In this document: one piece after another, positions 1 through 10,000 of the stretch
How the letters are laid out: every line of letters starts with the position of its first letter
How positions within the stretch are numbered: position 1 is the first letter of the stretch
DNA from: Luteimonas aquatica
GTDB lineage: Bacteria; Pseudomonadota; Gammaproteobacteria; Xanthomonadales; Xanthomonadaceae
Direction of reading: 5' to 3'
NCBI RefSeq assembly: GCF_022662575.1
Contig: NZ_JALBFU010000004.1
Location: forward strand, 143,039 to 207,038
DNA: 64,000 nucleotides
Position numbers and translations under genes: made by a program
Notes under the pieces: model-generated
The model's input: only the letters and a program-made list of their open reading frames with translations
The model's database searches: none
What the model was told of the DNA's origin: nothing

Positions 1-315
1 ACGGCCGCGGTGCAGGGCATCAAGGTCGAGCTGCCCAAGGCCAGCGCGGCGCAGCCGCTGTCGCAGCCCAAGACCAAGGTCATCGCCATCGACAACAACG
101 GCCAGGTCAGCATCGACGCGATCCCGGTGAGCATGAGCGAGCTGGAGCAGCAGTTGCGCAACGCGCTGGCCAACGACGCCGACCTGCCGGTGGTGCTGCG
201 CGGCGACCGCACCGTGCAGTACGAGAAGGTGATGGCGGTGCTGGACCTGTGCAGCAAGCTCGGCATCGCCTCGATCGGCCTGGCCTCGCAGCGCCCGCCG
301 GCGGGCGGATCGTGA
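1..315 (+). CDS. ExbD/TolR-family biopolymer transport protein, C-terminal part
   Basis: The gene is open from the first base of the window, so its start lies outside. The visible 104 residues match the periplasmic domain of ExbD/TolR: a beta strand with IAIDNNGQVSID, a helix (MSELEQQLRNAL), the strand LPVVLRGDRTVQYEKVMAVLD and the closing helix-strand KLGIASIGLASQ. ExbD works with ExbB in the inner membrane and passes proton-motive force to TonB. The TonB gene follows 13 bases downstream, which supports one transcription unit. Whether an ExbB and a second ExbD lie upstream cannot be seen. The N-terminal membrane helix with the proton-carrying Asp is outside the window. Confidence 0.88.
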   Translation, partial: TAAVQGIKVELPKASAAQPLSQPKTKVIAIDNNGQVSIDAIPVSMSELEQQLRNALANDADLPVVLRGDRTVQYEKVMAVLDLCSKLGIASIGLASQRPPAGGS

Positions 316-328
316 CGACGGCGCGCGC

Positions 329-988
329 ATGAACGTCCCCGCGCGCCCGCGCCGGCTTTCCTGGCTCGTCGCCCTGGTGGTGCTGGGCGCGTTCGCGCTG
401 CTGGTGTGGTGGGTGGCGAAGCTGATGCAGGGCGGTCCGTCGGTGCAGAAGCGCGAACCGCCGCGCATTACCCAGGTGATCCTGCCGCCGCCGCCGCCCC
501 CACCGCCGCCGCCACCCAAGGAGCCGCCGGAGCCGAAGGAACCGGAGCTGGTCGACACCACGCCCTTGCAGGAGATCGCGCCCACGCCCGAGACACCGGC
601 GCCGCCCGGCGATCCGCTCACCGCCGACGCCGGCCCGGGCAACGACGCCTTCGGTTTGCCGGGCGGGGAGGGCGGCGGCACCCGCATCGGCGGCAAGGGC
701 GGTGGCGGCAGTCCGTTCGCCGGCTACGCCGCCACCGTGCAGCGCGCGGTGCAGCAGTTCCTGCAGCGCGACAAGGACACGCGCAAGGGGCGCTACAGCG
801 CCGTGGTGGCGGTGTGGCTGCGCGCGGACGGCAGCATCGAGCGCTCGCAGATCGTCACCTCGGCCGGCAAGCCGGAGCTCGACGCGGCGATCGTGCGCGC
901 GCTGCAGGACCAGACGATCCCGCAGGCGCCGCCGGCCGATCTGCCGCAACCGATCAACCTGCGCATCGGCGCAAGCGCGGCGGGGTGA
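329..988 (+). CDS. TonB-family energy transducer
   Basis: 219 residues with TonB architecture. An N-terminal membrane anchor at about residues 10-32 (LSWLVALVVLGAFALLVWWV) is followed by a proline-rich spacer with an unbroken run of eleven prolines and KEPPEPKEPE, a Gly-rich stretch, and a C-terminal TonB-like domain at about residues 128-219 (FAGYAATVQRAVQQFL ... AVVAVWLRADGSIERSQI). The order ExbD then TonB is typical of dedicated Ton systems. The start is the first ATG after the ExbD stop, although no strong ribosome binding site is visible. The spacer is short. The genes downstream are a porin and a giant adhesin, not a receptor, so this TonB may serve a special role rather than general iron or sugar uptake; that role is inference. 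Confidence 0.85.
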   Translation: MNVPARPRRLSWLVALVVLGAFALLVWWVAKLMQGGPSVQKREPPRITQVILPPPPPPPPPPPKEPPEPKEPELVDTTPLQEIAPTPETPAPPGDPLTADAGPGNDAFGLPGGEGGGTRIGGKGGGGSPFAGYAATVQRAVQQFLQRDKDTRKGRYSAVVAVWLRADGSIERSQIVTSAGKPELDAAIVRALQDQTIPQAPPADLPQPINLRIGASAAG

Positions 989-995
989 GGGTGAG

Positions 996-1040
996 GAACC
1001 GCGCGCTTTGCGAACGCCCACAAGGCGTTCGCAGCGGTTC
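996..1040. repeat. Nested inverted repeat (large hairpin) between tonB and porin
   Basis: An inner stem of nine base pairs, GCGAACGCC (1010-1018) with GGCGTTCGC (1024-1032), lies inside an outer stem GAACCGC (996-1002) with GCGGTTC (1034-1040). There is no T-run after it, so it is not a textbook terminator. Just downstream the palindromic word GCCAAGGATGGC occurs (about 1051-1064) with a near copy at about 1094-1106. It may be a REP-type element, an attenuator or a processing site between tonB and the porin gene. Confidence 0.5.
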
Positions 1041-1196
1041 CGAACGCCCGGCCAAGGATGGCCGGGCCGGACGGGCCGAAGCCAGCGATGTGCCGCCAAG
1101 GATGGCAACACGAAGCAAGTAAAAGCAGCGAACAACAAACCGCACCAACAACAGCAGCCTGCCATCGCACCACCGCCTCACACCGGACTCGGACCC

Positions 1197-2912
1197 ATGC
1201 CTTCCATGCCGCACTTCTCCCTCCGCACGCCGACATCCTCGCGTCTGGCGCCCCTGGCACTCGCCCTGCTCCTCGCCGCCCACCTCGCCCACGCCCAGAG
1301 CGTCCCCGCCGGCGTCGACGCCTCGCGCATCAGTCCGCAGGCGACGCTGAAGCTGATCGACCTGCTGGTGAAGAAGGGCGTGCTCACCCGCGCCGAGGCC
1401 GACGACATGATCCGCGAGGCCGCCGCCGCGACGCCCGCGGTCGCGGCCGCGCCGGCGCCGGCGCCGGCCTACCAGACCCAGCCGGGCGCGGTGGTGGTGC
1501 CCTACATCCCGGAGGTGGTGCGCGAGCAGATCAAGGACGAGTTGCGCGCGGAAGTGACGCAGCAGGCCAAGGAGGAGGGCTGGGCCGCGCCCAACCAGCT
1601 GCCGGAATGGACCCAGCGCGTGCAGCTCTACGGCGACGTGCGCGTGCGCGCCGAGAGCGTGTTCAACGACAACGGCAATTTCAACCAGTTCCCGGATTTC
1701 GGCGGCATCAACGCCGGCTCCGGCTTCGACGTGGTCGGATTCAACAATCCGGGCTTCATCAACACCACCAAGAACCGCGGCCGCATGCGCGTGCGCGCGC
1801 GCCTGGGCGTGAAGGCGCAGATCGCCGACTGGATCCAGGCCGACGTGCGCCTGGCCACCGGCAGCGACCGCAGCCCGGTGTCGACCAACCAGACGCTGGG
1901 CGGCGGCGGCAACCTGTCCAAGTATGCGCTGTGGCTGGACCGGGCCTACCTGCGCCTGACCCCGATCGAGCACCTGAGCGTGGACGCCGGCCGCTTCGGC
2001 AACCCGTTCTGGACCAGCGAGCTGCAGTTCGACAACGACCTCAACTTCGACGGCATCGCCGCCAAGTACGAATACATGCCCGGCGCGGATTTCTCGCCCT
2101 GGGCCACTGTCGGCTTCTTCCCGGTGTTCAACACCGACTTCGACTTCGGCTCCACCGACGTCAACAAGACCAGCAGCCGCGACAAGTGGCTGTACGGCGG
2201 CCAGGTCGGAGCCAGCTGGAAGTTCAACGACGACCTGTCGCTGAAGCTGGCGCTGGGCTATTTCGAGTACGACAAGTTCGAGGGCAAGCTGTCCACGCCC
2301 TGCGTGGTGCTCAGCTCGAACTACACCTGCGACACGGACCTCTCCAGGCCGCAGTTCCAGCAGTTCGGCAACACCCTGTTCCCGATCCGCAACATCATCG
2401 TCAACCCGGACCTGCCCAACAGCCCGCAGCTGCAGTACTACGGCTACGCCAGCAAGTTCGGCGTCGCCAATCTGCACGCCGCGCTGGCCATCGACGCCTT
2501 CGACCCGGTGCGCATCCTCATCGAGGGCGACGTGGTGAAGAACACGCGCTACGACGCCAACCGCATCCGCGCATTGGGCGCGGTGAACAACCTCGGCACC
2601 GACAACCGCTACGACGGCGGCGACATGGGCTACTTCCTCAACCTCACCGTCGGCCAGGGCAGGATCGCCAAGGCCGGCGACTGGAACGCCAGCGTGGGCT
2701 ATCGCTACCTGGAATCGGACGCGGTCCCGGATGCCTTCACCGACTCGGATTTCCACCTCGGCGGCACCAATGCCCAGGGCTTCATCCTCGGCGGCGCCTA
2801 TGGCCTGGCGCGCAATACCTGGCTCGGCCTGCGCTGGCTGAGCGCCAAGGAGATCTCCGGCCCGCCGTACGCCACCGACGTGCTGCAGATCGACCTCAAC
2901 GCGGAGTTCTGA
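1197..2912 (+). CDS. Putative outer-membrane porin (Porin_5-like)
   Basis: 571 residues. An N-terminal signal peptide (ALALLLAAHLAHAQ) is followed by a short helical module, LKLIDLLVKKGVLTRAEADDM, then an Ala/Pro linker, a helix (VREQIKDELRAEV) and a long beta-barrel-like part that starts near WTQRVQLYGDVRVRAESV. The barrel has alternating hydrophobic strands and ends in a terminal aromatic strand (VLQIDLNAEF). This matches the putative porin family seen in many Proteobacteria next to ExbD/TonB genes. ATG 1197 was chosen because it precedes the signal peptide; ATG 1206 is an alternative. The gene is 1 base from the next one, so they are probably co-translated. It may form an outer-membrane pore for the system that includes the giant adhesin downstream; this is inference. 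Confidence 0.75.
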   Translation: MPSMPHFSLRTPTSSRLAPLALALLLAAHLAHAQSVPAGVDASRISPQATLKLIDLLVKKGVLTRAEADDMIREAAAATPAVAAAPAPAPAYQTQPGAVVVPYIPEVVREQIKDELRAEVTQQAKEEGWAAPNQLPEWTQRVQLYGDVRVRAESVFNDNGNFNQFPDFGGINAGSGFDVVGFNNPGFINTTKNRGRMRVRARLGVKAQIADWIQADVRLATGSDRSPVSTNQTLGGGGNLSKYALWLDRAYLRLTPIEHLSVDAGRFGNPFWTSELQFDNDLNFDGIAAKYEYMPGADFSPWATVGFFPVFNTDFDFGSTDVNKTSSRDKWLYGGQVGASWKFNDDLSLKLALGYFEYDKFEGKLSTPCVVLSSNYTCDTDLSRPQFQQFGNTLFPIRNIIVNPDLPNSPQLQYYGYASKFGVANLHAALAIDAFDPVRILIEGDVVKNTRYDANRIRALGAVNNLGTDNRYDGGDMGYFLNLTVGQGRIAKAGDWNASVGYRYLESDAVPDAFTDSDFHLGGTNAQGFILGGAYGLARNTWLGLRWLSAKEISGPPYATDVLQIDLNAEF

Positions 2913-2913
2913 G

Positions 2914-3555
2914 ATGCGCAGCCTGTTCGGTTGGCCCGTCGTCGTCGCCCTGCTCGCGGCGCCTTTCCTCGCGCCGGCGCAGGCGCAGTCGAACAACGAG
3001 GCGCGGCTGCGCGATGCGCTGCGCGAGACCGCCGCCCGGCTGCGCACGGCCGAGGCCGCGCTGGCGGAGCAGCAGCTGGCCACGGCCGCCGCGCAGCGCG
3101 AACGCGACGCGCTGAAGGCGCGCCCCGCGCCCGCCGCGGAGAACGGCCGCGAAGCGGCATTGCGCGGTCAGGTGGCGCAGCTCGGCGGCGCGCTGGCGCA
3201 GGCGCGGGCCGAGGAGCAGAAATGGCGCGAGGCCGAGCAGCGCGCCAGCGAGCTCGCGCGGCGCCAACAGAGCGAGCGCGCCGTCCTCGACGACCAGCTC
3301 GCCAAGGCGCGCGCGCAATCGGCGCAGTGCGCGGCGAACACGCAGGCGATGTACGAGACCGGCCGCGAGATCGCCGCGCTCTACCGCGATCCCGCGTTCG
3401 TCGAGTTCGTGCGCGGCCATGGCCGCGAGCTGATCGGACGCGACCGGGTCAGAAACGAGAATCGCGTGCGCGCGCTGGAGGATCGCCTGGCCGCCACCTA
3501 CGCCCAGGCGCAGGCTTGCCGCGGCGCGGCCGTGGCACAGGGCAGCCAGCCATGA
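2914..3555 (+). CDS. Exported coiled-coil protein of unknown function
   Basis: 213 residues. A signal peptide (WPVVVALLAAPFLAPAQAQ) is followed by about 110 residues that are almost entirely charged, Ala-rich heptads (RLRDALRETAARLRTAEAALAEQQ and onward), a classic coiled coil. The last third contains two Cys (CAANTQAMYE, QACRGAA). No catalytic motif is visible. It starts 1 base after the porin stop and overlaps the next gene by 4 bases (ATGA), so it belongs to the same operon as the ExbD-TonB-porin set. A periplasmic spacer or scaffold role is possible, but there is no direct evidence for it. Confidence 0.7.
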   Translation: MRSLFGWPVVVALLAAPFLAPAQAQSNNEARLRDALRETAARLRTAEAALAEQQLATAAAQRERDALKARPAPAAENGREAALRGQVAQLGGALAQARAEEQKWREAEQRASELARRQQSERAVLDDQLAKARAQSAQCAANTQAMYETGREIAALYRDPAFVEFVRGHGRELIGRDRVRNENRVRALEDRLAATYAQAQACRGAAVAQGSQP

Positions 3556-3932
3556 ACGCGCGGGCGCCGGCCGTCGCGCTGTTGCTGTGCGGCCTCGCGG
3601 CCGCCGGCCAGGCCCAGGCGCAGCGGCTGCAGGCGCGTGCCGCCGCGCCGTCGGCGCCTTGCGTGCAGGTGCGCATTGGCGAGGAGGAAGCCGGCCGGCT
3701 CGACTGCCTGAACCGGATGCTGCAGGACGCGGTGCAGCGGACGGCGCCGCTGGCGAACGTCGACGGCCCGGATGCGCAGCGCGTGCCGATCGCGCTGGGA
3801 CAGCCGACGCCGGCCGCGCTCAGGCAGCGCTACGGCGATGCCTACGGCCGCTCGCTGACGCCGCAGCGCCCGCAACGCATGTTCCCGTCGAACACGCTCC
3901 GTCCGCCAGGCGCGATCGCGCCCGGGCGCTGA
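3552..3932 (+). CDS. Small exported hypothetical protein
   Basis: 126 residues. The start ATG overlaps the stop of the coiled-coil gene (ATGA), which indicates translational coupling. A signal peptide (APAVALLLCGLAAAGQAQAQ) precedes a mature part of about 100 residues with two cysteines (SAPCVQVRIGEEEAGRLDC) that could form a disulfide, and a basic, proline-rich C-terminus. I do not recognise the family. Its place between the porin operon and the giant haemagglutinin-like gene suggests a small periplasmic partner of one of them. Confidence 0.65.
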   Translation: MNARAPAVALLLCGLAAAGQAQAQRLQARAAAPSAPCVQVRIGEEEAGRLDCLNRMLQDAVQRTAPLANVDGPDAQRVPIALGQPTPAALRQRYGDAYGRSLTPQRPQRMFPSNTLRPPGAIAPGR

Positions 3933-4034
3933 CATCCGCCCTTCGCCGCGCTGTCACGAAACCATGCTCGACTGCAGCCGCAGGCTGCTTCCCGACAGGC
4001 TGCCTCCAGGCAAGGGCTCCCCAAGGATTTGGCC

Positions 4035-7000
4035 ATGACCCGCAACCGTTCCGTCTCCCGTCCCGTGCGCGTGCTGCTGCTCAGCGCGGCGATTTCCGCG
4101 GCGCTGTTCGACCAGGCGCAGGCCCAGTCCAATCCGTTCCTGCGACGCGGCGGCAATCCCGGCGAGGAGGCGGCGCGCGCGGCGCAGCGCCAGGGACTGC
4201 AATCAGTGCAGGCGCAGCAGATGGCGCAGAAGTCGCTGCAGGCCTTCCAGCGCGCCGCGCAGCTGCGCGCCTCGCTCGACGCGGTGCAGGCGGCCGCGCG
4301 CGCGGCCGCGGCGCAGTCGGGCGGCGGCATTCCCGACGGCCTGGTCAAGGGCGGGCTGAAGGTCGTCGACAACGTGATCGTCGACACCGGCCCCATCCAG
4401 GCCGGCGATCCGCGCCTGAGCTGGAACAACATCTGGTTCGGCGCCAAGGATCCGAAGCAGACCGTCGCCGACGGCCAGACCCAGGTCACCATCGAGCAGA
4501 CCCAGAAGAAGGCGATCCTGAACTGGGAGACCTTCAACGTCGGCACCCGCACCACGGTGAAGTTCGACCAGTCCGCCGGCGGCAAGGAGGCCTCGCAGTG
4601 GATCGCGCTCAACCGCGTCAACGATCCCAACGCCGCGCCCAGCCGCATCCTCGGCCGCATCGAGGCCGAGGGGCAGGTCTACCTGCTCAACCGCAATGGC
4701 GTCGTGTTCGGCGGCGCCAGCCAGGTCAACACGCACTCGCTGCTGGCCTCCTCGCTCGACCTGTTCTCCGCCGACATCGCGCAGAGCAACCAGAAGTTCC
4801 TCGGCCAGGGGCTGCGCGGCGGCACCGGCCTGTCGGACGTGCTCACCGGCATCGAGCAGTTGCAGCAGGGACACACGCCCGGCGACATCCGCATCGAGGC
4901 CGGCGCGCGCATCGGCACCGGCGCCGGCGGCTATTCGCTGATCGTCGGCGCCAACGTCGAGAACGCCGGTAGCGTGTCCGCGCAGGACGGGCAGGCCATG
5001 CTGGTCGCCACCGCGCTGGGTGTGCGCCGCGACACCAGCGGCGCGAACACGCGCGACAACCGCCTGCCGCTGACCTTCGAGGGTTTCTTCGTCGGCAGCG
5101 AGACCGACCTGAGCGGCACCGGCAGGCTGGTCAACACCGGCATCGTCTCCTCCAAGCGCGGCGACGCCACCCTGGTCGGCTACCGGGTCGAGCAGCGCGG
5201 ACTGGTGAGCGCGAGCACCAGCATCAGCCGCCCGGGCAGCATCTCGCTGCTGGCGCTGGACCAGATCGGCGCGCGCAACGGCAGCGGCCTGGGCAACAAC
5301 TACGGCGGCGTGCTCGAACTGGGCAAGGACTCGGTCACCAGCATCGTGCCCGAGCTCGACGGCGAGACCACCACTTCCGGCGGCAGCGCCGACAAGGCCT
5401 TCGTGCCGCCGTCGATGACGCTGGCGGGCGCGCAGGTCGGCTTCCGCGAGAACTCGCTGGTGCTGGCGCCCGGCGCCAAGGTCGACGTGGTCGGGCTGGG
5501 CTCCAACCTCGACGCCAGCGCGCGGCGTCCGCCGCTCAACAGCCGCATCCTGATGGAGACCGGTTCCACCATCAACGTCGCGGGACTGGCCGACGTCCAG
5601 CTCGACATGTCCTCGAACCTGGTCGAGATCCCGCGCGTGGGCCAGAACGAGCTGGCCGACTCGCCGAACCAGCGCAATGGCGCCTTCTACCGCCAGCAGG
5701 TGGTGTTCGACCGGCGCGAGCAGGGCACGCGCGGCGACGGCGTGAAATGGGTCGGCAGCCCGCTGCTCAACGCGCTGGGCTACACCGACCAGGTACCGCG
5801 CAAGATCGACGAGATGCTGATCCACGGCGGCACCGTGAACGTGATCGGCCGCGACTTCGTCATGCAGAAGGGATCGAAGATCGACCTGGACGGCGGCTTC
5901 GTGCATTTCCTCGGCGGCATGGTCGAAACCCAGCGCCTGCTCGGCGCCGACGGCCGCGTCTACGACCTGTCCACCGCCGACCCGATGCTCAACTACGTCG
6001 GCTTCGCCGGCGAGCAGCGCCTGGACCACAGCCGCTGGGGCGTGAGCGAGACCTACACCAGCCCGCTGGTCGGCAGCCGGCGCTACTACGAATCGGATTA
6101 CGTGCAGGGCGGCAACGCCGGCACGCTGAACATCGAGCTGGCGCGCGACAACGCCCGGGCGGACCAGCCGGGCGCGCTGATCCTGGACGGCGATCTGTCG
6201 GCACGCGCAATCGCCGGACGTTACCAAGTCAAGTTCGGACAAGCGCCGAAGAATGGCGCGCTCAATATCGGCGGCAATTCCGCGTTGCTGGAGAAGGCCT
6301 TCGCATTCGGTCCACCGGCCGATACCCGCAGCTGGCAGATCCGCGAGGACCGCACCGGCCTGTCCGAGGGCATCGGCATGGACACGCCGGTGGCCTCGCT
6401 GCCCGGCGGCGCGCTGCCGCCGCAGGACCCGGACAATCCCGCGTCCTGGTCGGTGCTCTCGGCCGACATGGTGCGCGAGGCGGGCCTGGGCAGCGTGAGC
6501 ATCGGTAGCCGGGGCGTGATCGCGGTCGAGGCCAAGACCGAGCTGCAGGTGGCCGACGGCGGCAGGATCGCGCTCAGCGCCGGGCGCGTGGAGGTGCAGG
6601 GCGGCCTGACCGCGCATGCGGGCGAGATCGCCCTGACCAGCGCCGGCGGCGAGGTGTATCCGGTCGGCGGCAGCGCCGGCGAGTATTTCGGGCGCGGCGA
6701 CGTCGTGGTCGGCGCCGGCGCGAAGCTCGATGTCAGCGGCAACTGGGTCAACGACAACGGCCTGCAGCTCGATCGCCAGGTCGGTAAGGCCTTCATCGAC
6801 GGCGGCAGCATCACGCTGACCGCGCGGCAGAAAGGCTACACATCCGCGGACGGCGTCGAACACGACGCCAGCGGTTCGATCCTGCTGGAAAAAGGCGCCG
6901 TGCTCGACGCCTCCAGCGGCGGCTACGTCGACGCCTCGGGCAAGCTGGCGATGCGGGACGGCCGTCCGCTGGGCGCCGGCGGCGACATCGCGCTGCAGAC

Positions 7001-10000
7001 CTACGTGCGCCCGCCGGGCGACGGCGGCGATCCGACCTACCTGATCGACAATCCCAAGCTCGACGACAGCGTCGGCCGGCTGCAGTTCCAGGACGCCACC
7101 CTGCGCGCCGACGGCTTCGCCCGCGGCGGCACGCTCGCGCTGCGCGCGTTCGGCATCCGCATCGGCGGCGATGCGCCGGCCGATGCGCGGGTGCTGCACC
7201 TGGACGGCGGCTTCTTCGACGGCAAGGCCTTCGGCGGCTACGACCTGTCCGCGGAAACCGACGCGACCATCGTCGCCGGCACGCAGGTGCGGGTGAGTCA
7301 GCGCAATCTCGTCCCCGACGTGAACGCGCTGCGCCGCGCCGCGACCGGCACCGACATCCGCGCCGCCCTGCCCGGCAACGGCGGCAGCGCTTATGCCACG
7401 CTCGGCCAACTCGATCCCTTCTATCGTCCGGCGACGGACTTCGCGATGCGCGCCGGCGACTACCTCGGCCTGGTCGCGGGCGATCCGACCGGAACGAATC
7501 CGGTCACCGGCACGCTGCTGCTCGATCGGGGCGCGCAGCTGACGCTCGATCCGGGCGGCAAGGTGGCGCTGGGCGGACGCGGCCAGGTCAGCGTGCTTGG
7601 CGACATCACCGCGCACGGCGGCAGCATCTCCCTGTCGGGCAGCATGCCCGCGGCGGCCTTCAACAGCGGTAGCCGCACGAATTCGGTCTGGGTGGGCGCC
7701 GACAGCCGCCTGGACGTGTCCGGCCTCGCCCTGACCGATCCGCTGGCGCCGCCGCGGCCCGGCAGCGACGGCCAGCTGCGCCCGCGCACCGGCAAGGTGC
7801 TCGACGGCGGCAGCATCACGCTCAGCAACGAGGGCGGCTACGTGGTCGTCGAGGACGGTGCGCAGCTGGACCTGTCCGGCGCGCGCGCGGTCTTCGACCT
7901 GCCCGGCGGCCCCAATCCGTCCAGGCCGGGCACCGACACGCTGCAGCCACGCGCGGTGTGGAGCGACGGCGGCATATTGACGCTGGCCAGCAGCGCCGGC
8001 CTGTTCTTCGACGGCCGCATCGCGGCGGCCGGCGGCGACGCGGCCGCGCGCGGGGGCGAACTGCACCTCGTGCCGCTGGCGCAGGACGCCAGCCTCAACC
8101 CGGATGCGCTGCGCGCCGAAGGCATCGTCTTCGAGCAGAGCGGCAGCCGCCTGCCCGCCGAACTGCGTCCGGGCGATGTCGTCGAGCCGGGCCAGGACAA
8201 GCCCTCGGGCCTGCTGTATTTCGCGGCCGATCGCCTGCAGGGTTCGGGCATCGACACCCTGGTCGCCGGCAACCAGACGCCGGACGGCGCGGCCGAGGAG
8301 GCCTCGCTGGTGCCGATCGCCTTCAGCGGCAATGTCGATCTCTCCGTGGCGCGCGCCATCCAGTTCAACGCGCCGCTGTACACGATGCTTCCGGCCGGCA
8401 GCAGCGACCTCGCCGCGGTCGGCAGCGGCAACCAGGTGCGCCTGCGCGCGGCCTACGTCGGCCTTAACGGCTTCCGTCCGCGCGGCGGCACGACGCCGGA
8501 ACTGCCGACGCTGGCGCAGCCGGGCGCCACGTCGCTGACCGTCGTGGCCGACCACATCGACCTCGGCGGCCAGTTCGCGCTGTCCAATGTCGGCCAGGCC
8601 AGCTTCGAGAGCCGCGGCGACATCCGCTTCCACACGCCTTCGCCGTACGCCGTCAACCAGGACGGCAGCGCGCGCCTGGGCGAGCTGCTCAGCGCCGGCG
8701 ACCTGACCTTCAAGGCCGCGCAGCTCTATCCGGGCAGCGGCGAGGGCTTCCTGGTGCGCGCGGTCGGCGCGACCGATCCGCTCACCGGCACGCGCGCGGA
8801 CACCCGCATCACCGTGCTGCCCAACGGCCAGCGCGGCGTGCCGCTGTCGGCCGACGGCGCGCTGTTCTTCGACGCCACCACGATCGAGCAGCAAGGCACC
8901 ATCCGCGCGCCCAGCGGGCGCATCGTGCTCGGCATCACCGATCCGACCGACGCGGCCGCGCGCGCGCTGTTCGGCAATCGCGAGCTGGCCGCCACGCAGC
9001 GCGTGCATCTGGCCGACGGCAGCCTGACCTCGGTCTCGCTGGAAGGCGCGATCCTGCCCTACGGCACCACCGTCGACGGCCTGCAGTGGCGCTACGACAC
9101 CGGCGGCAACGGCGGCAACCTCGGCCTGAACGCGCCACCGCAAAAGCGCATCGAGTTCGGCGGCGCGGACATCGCGCTGGACACCGGCGCCACCATCGAT
9201 CTGTCCGGCGGCGGCGACCTGCAGGCGATCGAGTGGGTGCCCGGCACCGGCGGCAGCCGCGACCTGCTCTCGCCCTACAACACCAGCTATGCCAACGGCG
9301 GCAGCGATCAGGTGCCACTGTATCCGGACGCGCGCGGCGTCTACGCGATCGTGCCCGGCCTGCAGTCGCCGGTCGCCGCGACCGATCCCATCTTCGACAA
9401 GGGCGCCTCGCCCGCGGCGCTCGGCCGTGCGGTGTATCTGAGCGGCGTGCCGGGGCTGCCCGACGGGGTCTACACCCTGCTGCCGGCCAAGTACGCCACG
9501 CTGCCGGGCGCCCTGCGCGTGGTGCAGCGCCCGGGCACGCAGGACGCCACCTCGACGCAGAACCTGGTGCTCCCCGACGGCAGCGTGCGCGTGTCCGGCT
9601 ACTTCGTCGACGGCCTGACCGGCGCGCGCGATGCGCGCAGCACGCAGTTCGAGGTGCAGTCGCGGCAGGTGTGGGGGCAATATTCCGAATATACCGTCAC
9701 CGGTGCCAACCGCTTCTTCGCCGACCTGGCGGCGCGCGGCGGCAAGGCCGCGCCGCAGCTGGCGCGCGATGCTGGGCAGCTCATCCTCTCGGCCACGCGC
9801 ACGCTGGACCTGGGCGCGACGCTCAAGACCGGCGCCGACAAGGGAGGCGCAGCCGCCCAGATCGACATCGCCTCGCGCGCGCTGCAGGTGCGCGATACCG
9901 ACCACGATGCGCTCGCGGGCTACGTGCAGCTCGACGTGAACGCGCTCAACGCCCTCGGTGCGGGCAGCCTGCTGATCGGCGGCATCCGCGAGCAGACCGC

